A stretch of 7,465 bases of DNA, from the NCBI GenBank assembly GCA_023251415.1, contig JAHEYX010000154.1:1-7465 (forward strand), in the 5' to 3' direction. Position numbers and translations under genes: made by a program. Shown one piece after another: positions 1 to 6,631 of this stretch. A model generated the notes under the pieces. That model worked only from the letters and a program-made list of their open reading frames with translations, was not told the origin of the DNA and made no database searches. The number at the start of each line of letters is the position of its first letter. The stretch's first letter is position 1. The DNA comes from Chitinophagales bacterium (GTDB lineage: Bacteria > Bacteroidota > Bacteroidia > Chitinophagales > CAIODY01).

Positions 1-1151
1 ATTATGTGTTCCATCCTAACTTTAGTTTGAAACTTCATTTTGCTGTTGCGGTAGGTATTACCGGTGCCTTGGCTTTTTTCGCTAAAACCTATGCTTTACC
101 GTTTTTTCTTTTTCATTTCACCTTCCTTCTTTTGATTAATTTAAGTGTTAAGGCAACACGGAAAAAATACCTTAAAGCATATTTGGTCGGACTACTCACG
201 TTTATAGGTATGATTAGCTTATGGGTAATAGTGTTATCAGCTAAATATCAGGGTAATGGTTTAGTATATGGCATGGCCGGTAAAATTAACATTACACAAT
301 ATTTGAATAACGGTGTACGCGTTATTAAAAGCGATTATGGCTATTTTCTTCCTCCTTCCAATTCCACTGCCGTTGATCATACCGAAGATTTAATACAATT
401 ACAAGGGCAACATTTGCACATTACTGATTCTAAAGCAACCTTGTTTCGTGAAGCTGAAATAATGAAGCTTGCTTTTCAACAATTTGTAAACTGCTTGACT
501 GAAATGAACCTGTTCTTTATTGCGCTACTGATTATAGCAATAGGCTACGCCTGGCAAACCAAAAATCGATTAATAAGCCTGACTTTAATAAGCATTGCAT
601 TATTTCCATTGGGTTATTTGTTGATTTTAGTAGAAACCAGGTACATCTGGATCATGCATTATTTATGGTTGCTAATTGTTTTGAAACTCATTGATGCTTG
701 GTTTGAACAGGGATTGCGAAAAAAGCTAATTCAGTATTTCCTTGTTGGAATAGTAGTGCTGAGTAGTATCAGTGCGCCTGTTTATCAATTGTACAGTCAA
801 TTTAATCGTGAAGCTTATGTAACCGAGATGGCTCAAAAGTTAAAGAGTGAGTATGGAATTGCTCATGGTACTGCATTTCATGGAAATGGTTTATACTATG
901 ATACACAAATGACTTGCTTTCTAAACAACATGCAAGTGTATATTGTCAATCCCAATTATTATTCCCAAAAAGTAGAATTGATTGACGAACTGCGTAAACA
1001 AGGCATTCAGTATTATTTTTACTGGCATTGGCAACCCGATCAAAAGGATACGTTAGGAAGTTTTTACGGCTGCGAAGAACTTACAAAAGGCAAGATATAC
1101 GGATTGCAACTTTTTCGAATCGAATCAGCAACGGTACAGCATACTAAGTAA
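1..1151 (+). CDS. C-terminal part of a multi-pass membrane protein, probably a GT-C (family 39-like) glycosyltransferase; 5' end outside the window
   Basis: The frame is open to the left edge, and the first possible start inside (GTG at 6) is not a convincing one, so I treat the gene as 5'-truncated. Counting from that GTG, 381 residues are visible. Hydrophobic segments lie at about 10-33, 35-50, 57-80, 166-186, 190-212, 216-230 and 243-262. A roughly 85-residue polar loop follows the third, and the C-terminal tail of about 115 residues is soluble. The phrase around residues 20-33 (G-x-LAFFAK-x-YALPFF) and the E-T-R-Y-I-W phrase at 210-215 resemble Bacteroidota membrane proteins annotated as glycosyltransferase family 39 or PMT-like, which move sugars from polyprenyl phosphate at the membrane. 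The acidic catalytic residues of such enzymes lie in the first extracytoplasmic loop, which would be upstream, so the activity cannot be confirmed here. The next gene is a methyltransferase in the same direction, fitting a surface-glycan role. The family assignment is inference. Confidence 0.6.
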   Translation, partial: YVFHPNFSLKLHFAVAVGITGALAFFAKTYALPFFLFHFTFLLLINLSVKATRKKYLKAYLVGLLTFIGMISLWVIVLSAKYQGNGLVYGMAGKINITQYLNNGVRVIKSDYGYFLPPSNSTAVDHTEDLIQLQGQHLHITDSKATLFREAEIMKLAFQQFVNCLTEMNLFFIALLIIAIGYAWQTKNRLISLTLISIALFPLGYLLILVETRYIWIMHYLWLLIVLKLIDAWFEQGLRKKLIQYFLVGIVVLSSISAPVYQLYSQFNREAYVTEMAQKLKSEYGIAHGTAFHGNGLYYDTQMTCFLNNMQVYIVNPNYYSQKVELIDELRKQGIQYYFYWHWQPDQKDTLGSFYGCEELTKGKIYGLQLFRIESATVQHTK

Positions 1152-1197
1152 ATTTAACCCATTACCGGAATGCCCCACCACATATTTAAAAAAATGC

Positions 1198-1205
1198 TAC
1201 ATTTG
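1198..1205 (+). promoter_or_regulatory. Possible Bacteroidota -7 element upstream of the methyltransferase gene
   Basis: TACATTTG at 1198-1205 matches the phylum's -7 consensus TAnnTTTG exactly and lies 51 bases before the preferred ATG. An A-tract precedes it at 1188-1194. I see no clear TTG or TTTG about 19 bases upstream, so the -33 half is missing or weak. The 105-base gap before the methyltransferase makes a separate promoter plausible, but cotranscription with the upstream gene is equally possible because I see no terminator in the gap. Confidence 0.35.
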
Positions 1206-1256
1206 TCCGATTAATCCAATCCTAATTAAACACCACTTTACACTGATTTGAACAGC

Positions 1257-2141
1257 ATGCAAGAAACAAAATTACATACCCAATGTCTTGTTTGTGAAAG
1301 TAAGAATATTCACCCTATGAAAGGTTACGAGTCCTTTCAATTGGGTAAATGCAGTGATTGCGGATTTGTGTTCATGTTACGTATACCAACTATTCAGGAA
1401 CTGAAGGATTATTATGCGGTTTATTTCTATGATAAAGAACAGTACTTATCCCCTTTAACCATAAGCTCTTACAATAAGTTATTAGATCAATTTGAACCCT
1501 ATCGTAAAACCGGTAATTTAATTGATGTGGGTTGTGGACAAGGATGGTTTTTAGATGCGGCAAAAAAGAGAGGTTGGAATGTTTATGGAACAGAATATTC
1601 GGAAGTGGCTGTTCAAAAATGCAGTGCACGTGGAATTAACATGCATCAAGGCGCTTTGAATCCGGCTGACTTTGCCGGAATTGAGTTTGACATTATTGTT
1701 TCTTTCGAGGTGTTTGAGCACATCAACAACCCGAATGAAGAGTTTCAAAACATGTATCAATTATTGCGTAAAGGGGGACTCTTGTATTTTACTACGCCTA
1801 ACTTTAATTACTATTTGCGTTATCAAATGAAAGCGCAATTCAGTATTATCATGTATCCCGAGCATTTATCTTACTATACTCCTAAAACTATTAATACGGC
1901 GCTTACACGTAATAATTTCAAAAAAATAAAAACGCTTACGACCGGAATTAGTATTACACGTTTACAACAATCCTTAGGAAAAGTAACGAAAGATGAAATA
2001 GTGACCAAAGACGCTAGTGATGAGAAATTACGCCAAATGCTAAACAGTAACATCTTTATGAAATTGTTGAAACGAACGGCCAATAAATTACTTACCTTAA
2101 CCGGATTAGGTTTGTCTTTGAAGGGGTATTATACCAAGTAA
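1257..2141 (+). CDS. Class I SAM-dependent methyltransferase with N-terminal zinc-knuckle
   Basis: I chose the ATG at 1257 (294 residues) over an in-frame TTG at 1248. The N-terminus has a four-cysteine knuckle, C10-x2-C13 and C32-x2-C35, likely binding zinc. The SAM-binding motif I follows at about 89-96 (I-D-V-G-C-G-Q-G), and the acidic post-motif phrase FEVFEH is at 150-155. A T-P-N phrase typical of the Methyltransf_23 fold ends the core. The last 80 or so residues are basic and unassigned. Small proteins with this arrangement are common in polysaccharide and lipopolysaccharide clusters, where they are thought to methylate sugars or lipid-linked glycans; the true substrate cannot be read from the sequence. 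It is shorter than the TylC3/NovU sugar C-methyltransferases, which carry an extra C-terminal domain. The upstream membrane glycosyltransferase-like gene supports a surface-glycan role by inference. A hairpin terminator begins about 40 bases after the stop. Confidence 0.85.
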   Translation: MQETKLHTQCLVCESKNIHPMKGYESFQLGKCSDCGFVFMLRIPTIQELKDYYAVYFYDKEQYLSPLTISSYNKLLDQFEPYRKTGNLIDVGCGQGWFLDAAKKRGWNVYGTEYSEVAVQKCSARGINMHQGALNPADFAGIEFDIIVSFEVFEHINNPNEEFQNMYQLLRKGGLLYFTTPNFNYYLRYQMKAQFSIIMYPEHLSYYTPKTINTALTRNNFKKIKTLTTGISITRLQQSLGKVTKDEIVTKDASDEKLRQMLNSNIFMKLLKRTANKLLTLTGLGLSLKGYYTK

Positions 2142-2179
2142 ATTTCGTAAACGCGATCAACCTGAAAGACACTAAATAA

Positions 2180-2211
2180 AAAAGGTTGACTAGAAACCTA
2201 ATCAACCTTTT
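2180..2211. terminator. Bidirectional intrinsic terminator between the methyltransferase gene and tRNA-His
   Basis: The arms GGTTGA (2184-2189) and TCAACC (2202-2207) pair. After one C-A mismatch, an inner TAG/CTA stem continues to an AAAC loop at 2194-2197. Flanking A and T runs lengthen the stem. Read leftwards, the hairpin is followed by six T's and then ATTTA, a strong stop for the tRNA transcript arriving from the right. Read rightwards only four T's follow, so it is a weaker stop for the methyltransferase gene. Confidence 0.8.
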
Positions 2212-2214
2212 AAG

Positions 2215-2289
2215 GGTGGATGAAGGGGCTCGAACCCTCGACCCTCGGTACCACAAACCGATGCTCTAACCAACTGAGCTACACCCACC
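2215..2289 (-). tRNA. tRNA-His (anticodon GTG)
   Basis: The reverse complement folds as a full cloverleaf. The acceptor stem GTGGGTG pairs with CATCCAC, including one G-U pair. The D stem is GCTC/GAGC and the anticodon stem TCGGT/ACCGA, with loop TTGTGGT giving anticodon GTG. The T arm has loop TTCGAGC. An extra 5' G (position -1, from base 2289) faces C73 (base 2215); this G-1:C73 pair is the identity element read by histidyl-tRNA synthetase, so the isotype call is firm. The 3' CCA is not encoded: the genome reads C-T-T after C73, so it must be added enzymatically. The gene stands alone, with its own promoter and terminator. Together these occupy most of the protein-free stretch 2142-2519, with the remainder being the mreB leader. 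Confidence 0.97.
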
Positions 2290-2303
2290 GTATATTGCGG
2301 GTG

Positions 2304-2333
2304 CAAAGATATTCGGTTCTGTTGATTTTCAAA
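2304..2333 (-). promoter_or_regulatory. Bacteroidota-type promoter of tRNA-His
   Basis: On the minus strand a -33 TTTG (2333-2330) is separated by 18 bases from a perfect -7 TATCTTTG (2311-2304), followed by C-A. This fits the Bacteroidota housekeeping sigma consensus TTTG ... TAnnTTTG. A start of transcription about 6-7 bases downstream, near 2298, would leave a leader of about 10 bases before the tRNA. It is the best promoter in the window. Confidence 0.75.
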
Positions 2334-2460
2334 ATTATTTTAAGATAAAAAATGTACCGGCTGAAATATTCCTGCTTATACCCTTGTTTGGCACTTTTGG
2401 AGGGCCTTTTAGGCAATTGGCAGTAAATGCTATTTTATTTTAAAATAATTTGATAGAATG

Positions 2461-2492
2461 CTGACAAATTGCAAAAAAAACTCCCACTTTTG
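2461..2492 (+). promoter_or_regulatory. Candidate promoter of mreBCD
   Basis: CACTTTTG at 2485-2492, followed by C-A, differs from the -7 consensus TAnnTTTG by one base. A CTGACA sequence at 2461-2466 sits about where a -33 element would be, and an A8 tract lies between them. Transcription would start near 2499, about 20 bases before the mreB ATG. A near-copy of the core, GCACTTTTGG, occurs at 2391-2400 but is too far upstream to serve the same start. Fit to consensus is only fair. Confidence 0.35.
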
Positions 2493-2519
2493 CATTTAAA
2501 TCTCATTTCAGAAACAGCA

Positions 2520-3542
2520 ATGGCACTTTTTAACTTTTTAACGCAAGAAATCGCTATGGATTTGGGTACCGCGAACACCCTGATTATCCATAATGATAAG
2601 GTGGTGGTCGATGAACCATCAATCGTAGCAATGAACAAACTTACCGGTAAGGTAATTGCCGTTGGTAAACGTGCTATGATGATGCATGAAAAAACACACG
2701 AAGATCTGAAAACGATTCGCCCTTTGCGTGATGGTGTGATTGCCGATTTTAATGCTGCCGAAAGCATGATTCGCGAAATGATTAAATTGATTTATCCTAA
2801 ACGCCCTTTGATTACGCCATCTTGGAAAATGGTTATTTGTATTCCAAGTGCCATCACCGAAGTAGAAAAGCGTGCCGTTAGAGATAGTGCAGAACAAGCG
2901 GGAGGGAAAGAGGTTTATTTGATTCACGAACCAATGGCAGCAGCTATTGGTATCGGTATTGACGTCGAAGAACCGGTAGGTAACATGATTATTGATATTG
3001 GAGGTGGTACCACCGATATCGCCATTATTGCCTTGGCGGGTATTGTTTGCGACCAATCCATACGTGTTGCCGGTGATGAATTTACTGCCGATATTATTGA
3101 GTATTTGCGTAAAGCACATAATATGCTTATTGGTGAACGTACTTCTGAAGCCATTAAAATTAATGTGGGCTCAGCTTTAACAGAATTAGATAATCCACCG
3201 GATGATTACCGTGTTAGCGGACGTGATTTAATGACCGGCATCCCTAAAGAAATAACGGTTTCATATTCTGAAATCGCTCAAGCCTTAGACAAATCTATTG
3301 CTAAAATTGAAGAGGCTATTTTAAAGGCTTTGGAAACTACTCCTCCGGAATTGGCTTCCGATATCTATCGAACAGGTTTATATTTAACCGGTGGCGGTGC
3401 CTTGTTGCGCGGTTTAGACAAACGTTTGCAAAACAAAACACGTCTTCCGGTGCATGTTGCTGATGATCCTTTACGTGCTGTTGTTCGTGGAACGGGTATA
3501 GCACTTAAAAATATTCACAAGTATCCATTCTTAATGACTTGA
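2520..3542 (+). CDS. mreB: MreB, actin-like rod shape-determining protein
   Basis: MreB is a bacterial actin that polymerises on the inner face of the cytoplasmic membrane and guides the elongation machinery that builds lateral peptidoglycan. The ATG at 2520 gives 340 residues, the usual family length, starting M-A-L-F-N-F as in relatives with a membrane-binding N-terminus. An in-frame TTG at 2469 would add 17 unneeded residues. Actin-fold nucleotide motifs are all present: phosphate-1 DLGTANTL at 14-21, phosphate-2 IIDIGGGTTDIA at about 157-168, and the adenosine motif LTGGGALLRG at about 289-298. No frameshift or lost motif is seen. No Shine-Dalgarno precedes the start. It is the first gene of a three-gene operon, 30 bases before mreC. 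Confidence 0.98.
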   Translation: MALFNFLTQEIAMDLGTANTLIIHNDKVVVDEPSIVAMNKLTGKVIAVGKRAMMMHEKTHEDLKTIRPLRDGVIADFNAAESMIREMIKLIYPKRPLITPSWKMVICIPSAITEVEKRAVRDSAEQAGGKEVYLIHEPMAAAIGIGIDVEEPVGNMIIDIGGGTTDIAIIALAGIVCDQSIRVAGDEFTADIIEYLRKAHNMLIGERTSEAIKINVGSALTELDNPPDDYRVSGRDLMTGIPKEITVSYSEIAQALDKSIAKIEEAILKALETTPPELASDIYRTGLYLTGGGALLRGLDKRLQNKTRLPVHVADDPLRAVVRGTGIALKNIHKYPFLMT

Positions 3543-3572
3543 TCTTAAAACGAAGCGCTTCATCGGCAATCA

Positions 3573-4400
3573 ATGCGTAATCTATTTTCTTTTATTACGG
3601 CGTATTTTAGTTTCTTTTTATTCGTGTTCCTCGAACTATTGGCGGGTTCATTGATTGTTCAAGAAAGCTCATTTCATCAAAGCGCATATAACAATGCGGC
3701 TATTAATTTGACCGGTAACGTAATGAAAACGTATGCTGGTGTTCAAAGTTATTTTCACCTAAAAGCCATCAATGACAGTTTAGCGCATGAAAATGCACGC
3801 CTACGGGAACATCAATTAGACGCGTATCAGTTTTCTTCCGATTCCACTAAATTGGTGCTCGATAGTTTGGGCCGACCGGCATTCAAATACATCAGTGCCA
3901 AGGTGGTCAGCAATACCACAACAGCTTTAAATAACTATATCCTGCTCGACAAAGGAAAAGCCGACGGAATTCAGTCCAATTGGGGCGTTATATGCCCAAA
4001 TGGAGTAGTTGGGGTGGTGAAAGATGTTAGCGAACATTTTTGTTCCGTAATTTCTTTGTTGCACAATAAATCTAAAGTAAGTGTACGTGTTGCTAAAAGT
4101 AACTTCGTGAGCATGACCTGGAAAGGCTATAACGCATCTTACGCCCAAATCGAAGATATTGCCAAGCACGTTCCTTTAAAGAAAGGAGATACTGTTTACA
4201 CCAGCAGTGAAACTTGGTTTTATCCCCCTAATTTAATGGTCGGAACAGTAGATAAATTCGAACTGACCGAGGGGAGTAATTTTTATTTTGTGAAAGTGAA
4301 ATTGAGTACTGATTTTAGTAATTTAAACTTTGTTTATGTGGTGAATCCGTTATTACGCAATGAAGTGGATTCGTTACAGTCAAAAATGAAAGATGAATAA
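3573..4400 (+). CDS. mreC: MreC, rod shape-determining membrane protein
   Basis: MreC links cytoplasmic MreB filaments to the periplasmic cell-wall synthases; in other bacteria it binds and activates PBP2. The 275 residues comprise a short cytoplasmic end, one membrane segment at about 8-30, a probable coiled coil at about 50-85 (N-D-S-L-A-H-E-N-A-R-L-R-E), and the periplasmic beta domain from about 103 to 262. The conserved phrases NNYILLDKGKADGI (120-133) and GVVGVVKDVS (from about 143) mark the MreC family. Its order after mreB and before mreD confirms the call. The reading frame ends inside the start of mreD (8-base overlap), so translation of the two is probably coupled. There is no Shine-Dalgarno before the ATG. 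Confidence 0.96.
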   Translation: MRNLFSFITAYFSFFLFVFLELLAGSLIVQESSFHQSAYNNAAINLTGNVMKTYAGVQSYFHLKAINDSLAHENARLREHQLDAYQFSSDSTKLVLDSLGRPAFKYISAKVVSNTTTALNNYILLDKGKADGIQSNWGVICPNGVVGVVKDVSEHFCSVISLLHNKSKVSVRVAKSNFVSMTWKGYNASYAQIEDIAKHVPLKKGDTVYTSSETWFYPPNLMVGTVDKFELTEGSNFYFVKVKLSTDFSNLNFVYVVNPLLRNEVDSLQSKMKDE

Positions 4401-4905
4401 TTTAATTGTTCGTTTAGTGCTGCGCTTTATCGGCTACCTCTTGCTGCAGGTACTGGTATTGAATAACGTTGAATTAAACGGCTTAATGAATCCATACTTT
4501 TATCCGTTGTTTATTTTGGTATTACCATTACGCACACCACAATGGTTAACGTTGTGCTTAGCTTTTGCAATGGGATATTTGGTAGGTATCTTTACCGGAA
4601 CGGCCGGATTACACGCCGCAGCCTTAGTATTCATCGCATTCATTCGCCCAACCATTATTGCCGTGCTCTTTCCGGGTGTAAATGATGAAGATAATTCAGA
4701 ACTTAATTTAGGGAAATTTGGCCCTGTAAACTTCATCATGTATGTGCTGTTAATGGTTTTTATTCACCATTTTATTTTCTTTTCAGTGCAGGTGTGGAGC
4801 TTTAGTTTATTCTTCTATACCTTGCTAAAAATACTCATCAGCAGCATCATTTCTTCACTGTTAATTTTATTGGCAGAATACCTGTTCTGGAACAAAAAAG
4901 GATAA
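4393..4905 (+). CDS. mreD: MreD, rod shape-determining integral membrane protein
   Basis: MreD is a small polytopic membrane protein of the elongation complex that works with MreC. The 170 residues are almost entirely hydrophobic, with five or six likely membrane segments, for example about 5-24, 33-48, 50-72, 74-92, 113-134 and 137-165. A polar loop at about 96-110 (N-D-E-D-N-S-E-L) separates two halves. MreD is poorly conserved, so the call rests on position after mreC, length, topology and the family-like phrases L-N-N-V-E-L-N-G and FIRP. The ATG lies within the end of mreC (ATGAATAA at 4393-4400). Its last codons (Lys-Lys-Gly-stop) form part of a terminator hairpin that acts on the convergent gene. 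No mrdA or rodA follows. Confidence 0.92.
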   Translation: MNNLIVRLVLRFIGYLLLQVLVLNNVELNGLMNPYFYPLFILVLPLRTPQWLTLCLAFAMGYLVGIFTGTAGLHAAALVFIAFIRPTIIAVLFPGVNDEDNSELNLGKFGPVNFIMYVLLMVFIHHFIFFSVQVWSFSLFFYTLLKILISSIISSLLILLAEYLFWNKKG

Positions 4906-4922
4906 ACTTTTCAGCTTATCCT
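4894..4922 (-). terminator. Terminator of the DUF4197 gene, overlapping the end of mreD
   Basis: AGGATAA (4899-4905) pairs with TTATCCT (4916-4922). After an A-C mismatch, an inner CT/AG stem closes on a TTTC loop at 4909-4912. Read leftwards the hairpin is followed by TTTTTT (complement of 4894-4899), giving a regular intrinsic terminator for the minus-strand gene ending at 4944. Read rightwards the tail is TCATTTGTT, a poor U-tract, so it may stop mreBCD only partly. The left arm contains the mreD stop codon. Confidence 0.7.
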
Positions 4923-4943
4923 CATTTGTTCAACAATAAATGG

Positions 4944-5711
4944 TTATTTAAAAACATAACCAAACACTCGTTTTAGAATATCTGTGGTGCGGGCTACCGG
5001 ATTTTGACGGATGTTCTTTTCTTCATCACTTATTTTAAGAAATATACCGTCAATTGCTTTTTGCGTAACAAATCCGGTTAAATCGGGGTTGATTTTTTGA
5101 ACGACCGGTAATTTATTATAGGTAGTCATAAAATCAGACCAATAACGCGTAGCATTTACTTTATCTAAAGATTGTTTAATAACCGGTTTAAAAGCGGTTG
5201 TTAATTGGCCGGATGTGGTACGTTTTAAATAATCGGTTGCAGCCGTGTTATTTCCTTTTAAAATGCTTAAACCATCTTGTATACTCATGCCGGTAATCGC
5301 ATTAATAAAAATTGGTTTTGCTTTAATGGCGGCATCTTCGGCGGCACGGTTAATGGTTAAAATAACTTTATCGGCTAAAGCACCTAATCCGATTTGACGC
5401 AATTTAGTCTCCGCATTTTTAGCTTCAGGGGGCATCAAAATTTTAATAGCGGCATCTTTTAAAAAGCCATCCAATTTCGAAATTTTATCGGTGCTTTTAT
5501 TGGTCCCTTGACTTAAAGCTTCTTTTAAACCCTTTACGATTTCCGGGTTGGTTAGTGGTTTTTGACCGCCAATACCATTATTTAAATTGGGTACCGTAAT
5601 GCCGTGTTGTTTAGCATACGTATTTGCTTTTTTTAATAAAGAATTGATCGATTGCGCTTGAACCCCGGTATAAAAGACCATTCCGGCGGTTATTAAGATA
5701 ATTTTTTTCAT
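4944..5711 (-). CDS. Exported DUF4197 family protein of unknown function
   Basis: The 255-residue product begins with a signal peptide: K2-K3, a hydrophobic core at about 4-17, and a likely signal peptidase I site after A19 (V-Q-A then Q-S). It has no lipobox cysteine, so a periplasmic or otherwise exported soluble protein is likely. From about residue 52 to the end the sequence follows the DUF4197 pattern: L-T-N-P-E-I-V-K-G-L-K-E-A-L at the start, the helical stretch LPxEA-like M-P-P-E-A-K-N-A-E, the phrase AEDAA-x-K-A-x-P-I-F, and a C-terminal D-G-I-F-L-K-I-x-DEE-K-x-I-R-x-N-P. The length matches the family (about 220-260). The function is not known. It is monocistronic by appearance, with a promoter upstream and a terminator that lies inside the end of mreD. 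The start has no Shine-Dalgarno. Confidence 0.9.
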   Translation of the reverse strand: MKKIILITAGMVFYTGVQAQSINSLLKKANTYAKQHGITVPNLNNGIGGQKPLTNPEIVKGLKEALSQGTNKSTDKISKLDGFLKDAAIKILMPPEAKNAETKLRQIGLGALADKVILTINRAAEDAAIKAKPIFINAITGMSIQDGLSILKGNNTAATDYLKRTTSGQLTTAFKPVIKQSLDKVNATRYWSDFMTTYNKLPVVQKINPDLTGFVTQKAIDGIFLKISDEEKNIRQNPVARTTDILKRVFGYVFK

Positions 5712-5747
5712 AACAGTGATTTAGCTAGTGCGTGGCAATAATGCTGC

Positions 5748-5778
5748 CAAAGTTAGCAGTACTTCTTTATTCGAAGTA
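5748..5778 (-). promoter_or_regulatory. Likely promoter of the DUF4197 gene, with an inverted repeat
   Basis: Minus-strand TAACTTTG (5755-5748) is a perfect -7 TAnnTTTG and lies 37 bases before the start codon. The expected -33 region has TTC (5775-5773) rather than TTG, so that half is weak. A perfect inverted repeat TACTTC-N7-GAAGTA (5760-5778) fills the space between the two elements, where a repressor could act; repeats of this size also arise by chance. Confidence 0.5.
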
Positions 5779-5843
5779 ACTAAATTTAAAGTATCAAGTT
5801 AACCTATTCTTAATTGCTGCGGCAGGGACTAACTTTAATGCAT

Positions 5844-5878
5844 AAAAAAAGGCCAACGGTTTAGGTTGACCTTTTTTT
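5844..5878 (-). terminator. Intrinsic terminator of the tig-desaturase transcript
   Basis: On the minus strand GGTCAAC (5871-5865) pairs with GTTGGCC (5857-5851) through one T-G wobble, around a seven-base loop. It is framed by A7 before and T7 after, and begins one base past the desaturase stop codon. On the plus strand the wobble becomes a C-A mismatch, so the element is better in the leftward direction, as the gene order requires. Confidence 0.88.
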
Positions 5879-5879
5879 A

Positions 5880-6629
5880 TTATGCTTTTACCAGCTTTAT
5901 TAAGTGAAGTTTATCGAGTGTCCAAAGGGCAGGGTAAACCGGATCGATTTCGTACCATTTAGCAGCGAAATTAGCCGATTTAGGAAACTTGTGGTGATTG
6001 TTTTGATACAATTCACCTAATAATAAAATACCCCAAGGTTCAGTATTGTGTGAATGATCACCGTTGTCAAAAGAAACATAACCGTATTTATGTCCGCACC
6101 AATTCACAAAAGCACCTTGAACAGGGCCCATTAAAAAGTGAATAGGCAATAATAATAACCAAAAAGGAGAAGCTCCTTGATAGATAAAAAACACATAAAT
6201 CAAACCGTAAACCACACCCCAAGACAAGCGCGTGAGCCAATGGTCACCGAATTGATCCATTTTATTCCATACCGGTAAATCGCCAGCAAATTGGGTTTCA
6301 GGAGTACGTTTGCCGGTTACAAAATCATTGTAAATCAAACGTGTGTGTTTCATCATACCAACCACATCTTTGAAGAAGATAGGGGAATGCGGATCTTCTT
6401 TTGTATCGCTGTATTCGTGATGCATACGATGCATAACTGCATAGGCACGAGGAATTAAATAAGAAGAACCTTGAAAAAACCAAGTCAAAAAGTAAAAGGT
6501 TTTTTCCATGAAAGGGCTCATGGTGTACATTTTATGTGATCCATAACGATGTAAGAAAGCGGTATGGAAAAACAAAGAGAGCCACCAATGGCCAAAGAAA
6601 AAAAGAATAATTACCAGATTAATGTTCAT
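5880..6629 (-). CDS. Membrane fatty acyl-CoA desaturase (delta-9 / OLE1-like family)
   Basis: The 249-residue protein is a di-iron membrane desaturase that would insert a double bond into fatty acyl chains for membrane lipids. Box 1 is H27-RYGS-H32, box 2 is H67-RM-HH71, an N-W-C-G-H phrase is at 176-180 (the N-x3-H ligand pair of stearoyl-CoA desaturases), and box 3 is Q209-NN-HH213. Membrane segments fall at about 4-24, 44-60, 137-151 and 155-175. The short length and the phrases FFQGSSYLIPRAYAVMHRMHH and GELYQNNHHKFP fit a compact Bacteroidota desaturase group. Box 3 has glutamine where the animal and yeast enzymes have histidine. The gene follows tig by 45 bases with no promoter seen between, so it may be cotranscribed with it; a terminator directly follows. 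Whether the substrate is bound to CoA, ACP or lipid is unknown. Confidence 0.93.
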   Translation of the reverse strand: MNINLVIILFFFGHWWLSLFFHTAFLHRYGSHKMYTMSPFMEKTFYFLTWFFQGSSYLIPRAYAVMHRMHHEYSDTKEDPHSPIFFKDVVGMMKHTRLIYNDFVTGKRTPETQFAGDLPVWNKMDQFGDHWLTRLSWGVVYGLIYVFFIYQGASPFWLLLLPIHFLMGPVQGAFVNWCGHKYGYVSFDNGDHSHNTEPWGILLLGELYQNNHHKFPKSANFAAKWYEIDPVYPALWTLDKLHLIKLVKA

Positions 6630-6631
6630 CG

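Noticed and set aside
1390..2083. Minus-strand open frames opposite the methyltransferase gene
   Set aside because: They are short, overlap each other, resemble no family and mirror a clearly coding frame on the plus strand.
2389..2405. TTGGCAC sequence resembling the -24 half of a sigma-54 promoter upstream of mreB
   Set aside because: No TTGC or GC element is found at the required distance, so the -12 half is missing.
2469..2519. Upstream in-frame TTG as the start of mreB
   Set aside because: It would add 17 residues absent from typical MreB, while the ATG at 2520 gives the normal N-terminus and length.
2435..3180. Several open frames, mostly antisense, overlapping mreB
   Set aside because: mreB explains this region fully; the other frames have shadow-like, repetitive composition and no initiation context.
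3552..3561. Ten-base perfect palindrome GAAGCGCTTC in the mreB-mreC gap
   Set aside because: It leaves no room for a hairpin loop, and several palindromes of this length are expected by chance in a window of this size.
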